Shown piece after piece: positions 63,097 through 64,000 of a stretch of 64,000 bases of DNA. The DNA is taken from positions 193,204 to 257,203 of the forward strand of contig CAUYUJ010016358.1 in NCBI GenBank assembly GCA_963575745.1, written 5' to 3'. The notes under the pieces were generated by a model. That model was not told the origin of the DNA, did not search any database, and was given only the letters and a program-made list of their open reading frames with translations. Origin of the DNA: Prorocentrum cordatum (lineage: Eukaryota; Sar; Dinophyceae; Prorocentrales; Prorocentraceae). The translations under genes were made by a program, and so were the position numbers. Position 1 is the first letter of the stretch, and every line of letters starts with the position of its first letter.

Positions 63097-63774
63097 GCGC
63101 GTGCGAGCTTCACTACAGAAGAGCCCCATGGGCCATGGGGCCCTGGGGCGCACCCTACCGCTTTACGCACGCACGCAGAAGCACGAATACACGCACACGC
63201 ACACACGCACACGTGAAGCATGCTCGCGCTCAGACTTTTAAAGTTTTGCCGATGTGGGCCGCACAGGGCATTTCAACGCTATCTAGCGCAGGAGAGGCTC
63301 GCCCTCCTTCGCTTCGCAGTCGCTTTATACAACGTTGCCGCCGAGGAAAACACCCCACGAGCCCCCTCTGGTGCCTTCGTCGCCCCTGCCCTCAGTGCCG
63401 TCTTATCGGGACTTGCAGGGTCTCTGATCCCGAGAGCTCCCCCCTCCCTCTCATTCTCCTCCTCCTCCTTCACTTTTCTCAGCCTCCTCATCGTCGTCGC
63501 CCTCCTCCTCGTCCTCTTCACCCTCTCCCTCCCTCTTGCGTCCTCTCTCTCTTCTGATTCCTTATCATCATCCTCTTCCTCTTCCTCCTTCATCCCTCCC
63601 TTCCAGCGCGGGCCCCGAGAACGCCTGGCCCGCCCGAGCGGGGTGAGCATGAGGGGGGGGGCAGCGGTGGAAGGTGGAGGAGGGAGGCGGGAAGGTGGAG
63701 GAGGGAGGCGGGAAGTTGGAGGAGGGAGGCGGGATGAGGCGGGGGCGAGCATAACAACCGCCATCCTATCAAGT
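63097..63774. other. intergenic, low complexity
   Basis: CA/CG-rich (63170-63225), C/T-rich (63440-63600) and G-rich with a GGAGGGAGGCGGGAAG repeat (63670-63735). No gene. Confidence 0.6.
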
Positions 63775-63790
63775 GCCATTTTGGCTCAAG
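63775..63790 (+). other. DinoSL relic (16 nt, perfect)
   Basis: GCCATTTTGGCTCAAG is exact, missing the first five bases of the leader. The preceding CCGCCATCCTATCAAG (63759-63773) may be a second, more decayed leader joined to it. Confidence 0.88.
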
Positions 63791-63846
63791 ACTCGGATCC
63801 ACAACCCTGCGTTAAGGCCCGATCAAGGCGCCAATTTCTCCGCGAC

Positions 63847-64000
63847 ATGGCGCAACCAACGTCGACGATGGCCGACCACTTCCGAGCCGTGCTGCACTTC
63901 CTGCGTGCCAACATCGACGCCAGCGGGAATGATCCTGACAGGGTCGCCCCGTTGGCGCAGTCGGCGAAGGCGTCCCTCTTCGAGTGCCTGGGGAGAGTGC
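63847..64000 (+). CDS. 5' end of a retrogene, cut by window end
   Basis: The ATG lies 56 bp after the DinoSL relic. The 51 codons visible read MAQPTSTMADHFRAVLHFLR, then ANIDASGNDPDRVAPLAQSA and a helical end. The frame is open at the window edge. It looks like a compact helical N-terminus; I do not recognise the family. Confidence 0.55.
   Translation, partial: MAQPTSTMADHFRAVLHFLRANIDASGNDPDRVAPLAQSAKASLFECLGRV

Overview
This window looks like dinoflagellate nuclear DNA, probably a core dinoflagellate of the Suessiales or Prorocentrum type; the exact species cannot be told. The strongest evidence is repeated genomic copies of the dinoflagellate spliced leader (DinoSL, starts CCGTAGCC, ends GGCTCAAG). 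These sit directly in front of open reading frames at 13.63 kb (minus), 36.19, 41.07, 51.32, 61.23 and 63.78 kb. Supporting signs are high GC, introns with non-canonical or direct-repeat boundaries, very long simple-sequence tracts, and many reading frames with the look of dinoflagellate lineage-specific multicopy families. There is no sign of bacterial operons, rRNA or tRNA genes.

Layout. 0-8 kb: weak coding-like fragments, a 660-bp CA/CG tract, a rearranged intronless HSP90 pseudogene (3.6-4.86 kb), an 89-bp tandem array (5.27-6.02 kb) and a 750-bp CTA tract. 8.1-13.65 kb: a decayed minus-strand LINE (ORF1, endonuclease, reverse transcriptase, RNase H) that starts with a perfect DinoSL. 14.2-16.3 kb: exons of a Brr2/SNRNP200-like spliceosomal helicase (Sec63 region only). 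16.5-20.4 kb: tandem arrays and a G/C-run inverted repeat. 20.42-25.13 kb: a tyrosine-recombinase retrotransposon of Ngaro/PAT type with A1-B1-A2-B2 split direct repeats, a small membrane-protein ORF, Gag-like, RT/RNase H and recombinase frames, all damaged. 25.1-36.1 kb: tandem arrays and unassigned DNA, including an 80-bp higher-order repeat present in both orientations. 36.19-39.3 kb: three tandem DinoSL relics and an OTU-protease/Helitron-like ORF. 41.07-47.76 kb: an apparently intact two-ORF LINE headed by a perfect DinoSL. 48.56-51.14 kb: a transposase-like gene split by a 600-bp insert or intron. 51.3-52.1 kb: a KH-domain retrogene with a DinoSL relic. 53.36-55.53 kb: a well-supported two-exon gene for a Cys-rich zinc-binding protein. 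56.57-57.5 and 62.3-63.1 kb: exons of a C5 DNA methyltransferase-like protein. 61.3 and 63.85 kb: two further DinoSL-relic retrogenes, the last cut by the window end.

How it fits together. Most of the window is mobile or satellite DNA. Ordinary gene content is limited to the Brr2 fragment, the Cys-rich two-exon gene, the methyltransferase exons and a few retrogenes. The unifying theme is reverse transcription of trans-spliced mRNA: both LINE copies and several genes carry the leader, as expected if LINE machinery copies SL-capped transcripts back into the genome. A second theme is intron gain: three introns are bounded by short direct repeats, and one is largely made of a dispersed composite repeat found elsewhere in the window. 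No promoters, polyadenylation signals or terminators could be identified with any confidence, which is usual for dinoflagellates.
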